Shown here: piece after piece, positions 62,437 through 64,000 of the stretch | Layout: every line of letters starts with the position of its first letter | Position numbering within the stretch: position 1 is the first letter of the stretch | NCBI RefSeq assembly: GCF_035917335.1 | Contig: NZ_CP109067.1 | Span: forward strand, 5,517,001-5,581,000 | Direction: 5' to 3' | Source: Micromonospora sp. NBC_01813 | GTDB taxonomy: Bacteria > Actinomycetota > Actinomycetes > Mycobacteriales > Micromonosporaceae | DNA length: 64,000 bases | Notes under the pieces: generated by a model | The model's database searches: none | What the model was told of the DNA's origin: nothing | The model's input: only the letters and a program-made list of their open reading frames with translations | Program-made: the position numbers and the translations under genes

Positions 62437-62511
62437 TTTGACCAATGCGGCGTGGTGGCACTCCCCCTTGTTCTGACCGGGCACAAGCAAGGGTGTCGGG
62501 TTCCTGCCAGA

Positions 62512-62706
62512 TCACTCTTCGCGTTGGCTCGGCCGGTTGGCGGCGATCCAGGCAGCGACCTCGTCGCGACTCCAGATGCGCATCCGGCCGTTGCCCACCA
62601 CGTCGATCGGCTCGGGGAATCCTGGCCGGCGGACGATCTCCACCGTCCTCGTTCGCGACACGCCGCCGAGCATCGTGGCGATGTCTGCCAGGGCGACGAG
62701 CTTCAC
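62512..62706 (-). CDS. Xis/AlpA-like helix-turn-helix protein
   Basis: The 64-residue protein has a MerR/AlpA-type helix-turn-helix (LADIATMLGGVSRTRTVEIV) followed by the strand FPEPIDVVGNGRMRIWSRDEV, the pattern of excisionases and AlpA regulators in mobile elements. The GTG start at 62706 is six bases from TACGTT (leaderless). No integrase is found nearby. Confidence 0.8.
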   Translation of the reverse strand: MKLVALADIATMLGGVSRTRTVEIVRRPGFPEPIDVVGNGRMRIWSRDEVAAWIAANRPSQREE

Positions 62707-63008
62707 AGCTTGAACGTAGGACCGCCGAGAGTTGCCACTTCAGCACTTGCCTACTTGACAGTGTCTAAGTGATAAGTGAGGCTGTGGTGGTCAGCGATGA
62801 GCCTGTGAGTGATATCGGTCGGGGCGGTCGGCGAGGTCATGTCGCCGGGTGTCCCGGCCCCGAAGGTTGCCCTGGTCGCCGTACTGCCAAGGAGGGCTGT
62901 GGCGGTTGGGGTCGGGGGTGGCCCTGCCGGATCGGCAACGGGCAGGGCCACCCCCTTCCAGACCCTCGGCTCTCGTAGCAGAGCACCAGCGAAAGGAAGG
63001 AAGACCAG
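62707..63008. other. Gene-free stretch with an ACTT-rich operator-like region
   Basis: No frame here has convincing codon use. At about 62740-62780 repeated CACTT/ACTT and AAGTG steps form an imperfect inverted repeat near the start of the Xis-like gene, perhaps its operator. A strong hairpin follows at 62914-62955. Confidence 0.5.
62914..62955 (+). terminator. Strong hairpin in the island
   Basis: Arms GGGGGTGGCCCTGCC and its complement, 15 bases each, enclose a 12-base loop. It lies 53 bases before the DivIVA-like gene. No upstream gene on the plus strand within 850 bases explains it, so it may end a short RNA or be a remnant. Confidence 0.5.
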
Positions 63009-63401
63009 ATGCGAGAACTATGGCGCCGCTGGCAGGTCCGCCGGCAACGTCGGAAGTTGGCGACCACCCCACCGGCCGACTGGCCCGGCGGGAACGGTGT
63101 CCACCGCGCACCGAGCGCCGGCCGCAACCAGCGGGCAGGCGCATACCGGCCGATCCGACCGTGGCAGGTCCGCAGCCAGCGCTTTCGCACTGTCGGCCGT
63201 ACCGCGCACGGCCGCGGCTTGGACCCGGCCGACGTCGCCGCCTTCCTCGATCGGATCGCACACGACCTCGGCATCGTCTAGGCCGAACTGGACCGCACCT
63301 GGGAGCAGAACGACCGAATCAAGGACGCGCTGCGTCGATGGCAGACCACCCAGGCCGCCTTCGCCCAGGGGAGCCTTCAGCAGGCGGGCACCCACCGGTG
63401 A
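63009..63401 (+). pseudogene. DivIVA-like coiled-coil protein interrupted by one amber codon
   Basis: After GGAAGGAAGACCAG an ATG opens an Arg/Trp-rich 90-residue frame ending in GLDPADVAAFLDRIAHDLGIV, a DivIVA-type segment. A TAG at 63279-63281 stops it, but the same frame then reads AELDRTWEQNDRIKDALRRW and on to a TGA at 63399, the natural coiled-coil continuation. A TAC (Tyr) to TAG change explains it. DivIVA-domain proteins of this size occur in mobile elements of Micromonosporaceae. Confidence 0.65.
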
Positions 63402-63535
63402 ACACGCCGAAACCGCCCGCTGTCACGAATGTCGACTGTGCCGGCTGTCACGGCACCGCGACCATCAGGCGGGAGTCCTGGTGGTGGCCAGGCTGTGGGA
63501 GTCCAACATGGCCGAAGGGTAGGCGTGGTGGCTAG
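63398..63535 (+). CDS. Possible small CxxC protein
   Basis: GTG at 63398 overlaps the TGA of the DivIVA-like frame and encodes 45 residues with VDCAGCHG and WWPGCG, a possible partial zinc site. The coupling with the frame beyond the amber codon supports that the long frame was once translated as a whole. A further GTG frame of 29 residues follows at 63528 and is not supported enough. Confidence 0.45.
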   Translation: MNTPKPPAVTNVDCAGCHGTATIRRESWWWPGCGSPTWPKGRRGG

Positions 63536-63695
63536 CCGACTACTCGCCGTACCGGCTCCGAAGCCAGGGGACGCGCTGCACGTCAGACGGCTGAGCATCG
63601 ACCGAGGAGTGAAATGATCACCGAGGGGAAGCACGGATGACGTGGATGGGCCGCACCTCGATGCGTCGTAGCCGGACCGGTGATAGGAGCGAGGG

Positions 63696-63953
63696 ATGAG
63701 CGACACGATGGGGCAGTGGGTGGCGTCGGCCGCCGCCGAACTCGGGCTCGAACCCGGTGACGTGCCGGTGCCGGTGGTGCTCGATCTGGCCCGCGACGTG
63801 GCGCACAACGTGCTGCGGCCGGGTGCGCCGGTCACCGCGTACCTGCTGGGGTTGGCTGTTGGTCGCGGCGCCGACCCGGTCGAAGCCGGCGCCCGACTAG
63901 CGGCCCTGGCCCGTGCCTACGGCGAAGGTGTCACGCCGGCTCCAGGCGGATGA
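63696..63953 (+). CDS. DUF6457 protein, MobA-associated
   Basis: An 85-residue helical protein (GQWVASAAAELGLEPGD...LDLARDVAHNVLRPGAPVTAYLLGLAVGRG) of the DUF6457 family, which commonly follows or is fused to MobA-type enzymes. Here mobA ends 1640 bases upstream with the island between. GGAGCGAGGG precedes the ATG. Role in cofactor synthesis is inferred from this association. Confidence 0.8.
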   Translation: MSDTMGQWVASAAAELGLEPGDVPVPVVLDLARDVAHNVLRPGAPVTAYLLGLAVGRGADPVEAGARLAALARAYGEGVTPAPGG

Positions 63954-64000
63954 TGATCTGCTTGGAGGTCGGAGTGTTCGAGCCGGCCGCGGTGGAGCCC
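63931..64000 (-). CDS. C-terminal end of an unidentified gene (start outside window)
   Basis: On the minus strand the window edge is open and the frame ends with TSKQIIIRLEPA and a TGA at 63933-63931. Only 22 residues are visible, too few to name the product. Its end overlaps the DUF6457 gene by 23 bases in convergent orientation. Another frame cannot be excluded. Confidence 0.4.
   Translation of the reverse strand, partial: GSTAAGSNTPTSKQIIIRLEPA

Noticed and set aside
40286-63281. Pyrrolysine or recoded amber codons
   Set aside because: Neither gene belongs to families known to use pyrrolysine and no PYLIS or SECIS-like signal can be claimed; point mutation is simpler.
62809-63522. 237-codon frame through the island
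   Set aside because: It crosses the strong hairpin and the DivIVA-like frame, and the codon pattern is unlike neighbouring genes.
1-64000. CRISPR arrays, rRNA or tRNA genes
   Set aside because: No regularly spaced repeats, cloverleaf-like sequences or rRNA segments were seen on reading; short tRNA-like matches could not be excluded without a covariance search.

Overview
The window is high-GC actinobacterial chromosome, most likely from the family Micromonosporaceae. This rests on GC-rich third codon positions, frequent GTG starts (one TTG), GTGA/ATGA stop-start overlaps, and the block padR-ino1 / DUF5318 / class A PBP / membrane glycosyltransferase / rpsF-ssb-rpsR-rplI / dnaB, which matches the origin-proximal block of Mycobacterium tuberculosis (Rv0046c to Rv0058) and other actinobacteria. 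No dnaA, dnaN, rRNA, tRNA or CRISPR array is present.

Layout. 1-5.3 kb: flotillin and NfeD membrane-microdomain genes, a leaderless Ser/Thr kinase with a ricin-type lectin tail, a streptothricin-acetyltransferase-like GNAT and ogt. 5.3-11 kb: ino1 with its PadR regulator and a clear operator, DUF5318 and a bifunctional PBP. 11-17.8 kb: two membrane glycosyltransferase-like proteins, an endonuclease IV homologue, and rpsF-ssb-rpsR-rplI with a structured leader. 17.9-24 kb: a beta-helix lipoprotein, a repeat-rich membrane protein, and dnaB carrying an in-frame class 3 intein at the Walker A lysine, preceded by a DnaA-box cluster. 24-30 kb: zinc-ribbon protein, phosphoribosyltransferase, a crcB pair, a GT87-like protein and a GGDEF-EAL protein, then an AT-rich spacer.

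30-33 kb holds moaC, mog/moaB, moeA and moaE. 33-41 kb holds a GT87 protein, DoxX, an AAA+ ATPase beside unusual TCTAGC palindromes, two paralogous Pro-rich membrane proteins, an EamA exporter and an HAF-repeat gene broken by one amber codon. 41-48 kb holds an EndoQ-type nuclease fused to a UvrD helicase, a metallophosphoesterase, moaD, moaA and a fructosamine kinase. 48-52.4 kb holds DUF4192 behind two perfect DnaA boxes, then fdhD between two RHH/PIN toxin-antitoxin pairs. 52.4-59.4 kb holds a molybdopterin oxidoreductase fused to a cytochrome b561-like membrane part, and a set of sugar-modifying enzymes. 59.6-64 kb holds a DUF1996 protein, mobA, a small island (GntR, Xis-like HTH, amber-interrupted DivIVA-like gene), and the DUF6457 gene probably once adjacent to mobA.

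Two themes run through the window. Most molybdenum-cofactor steps are present but dispersed: moaA, moaC, moaD, moaE, mog, moeA, mobA, fdhD and one user enzyme. At least ten genes have a TANNNT-type -10 box six or seven bases before the start codon, so leaderless transcription appears common here.
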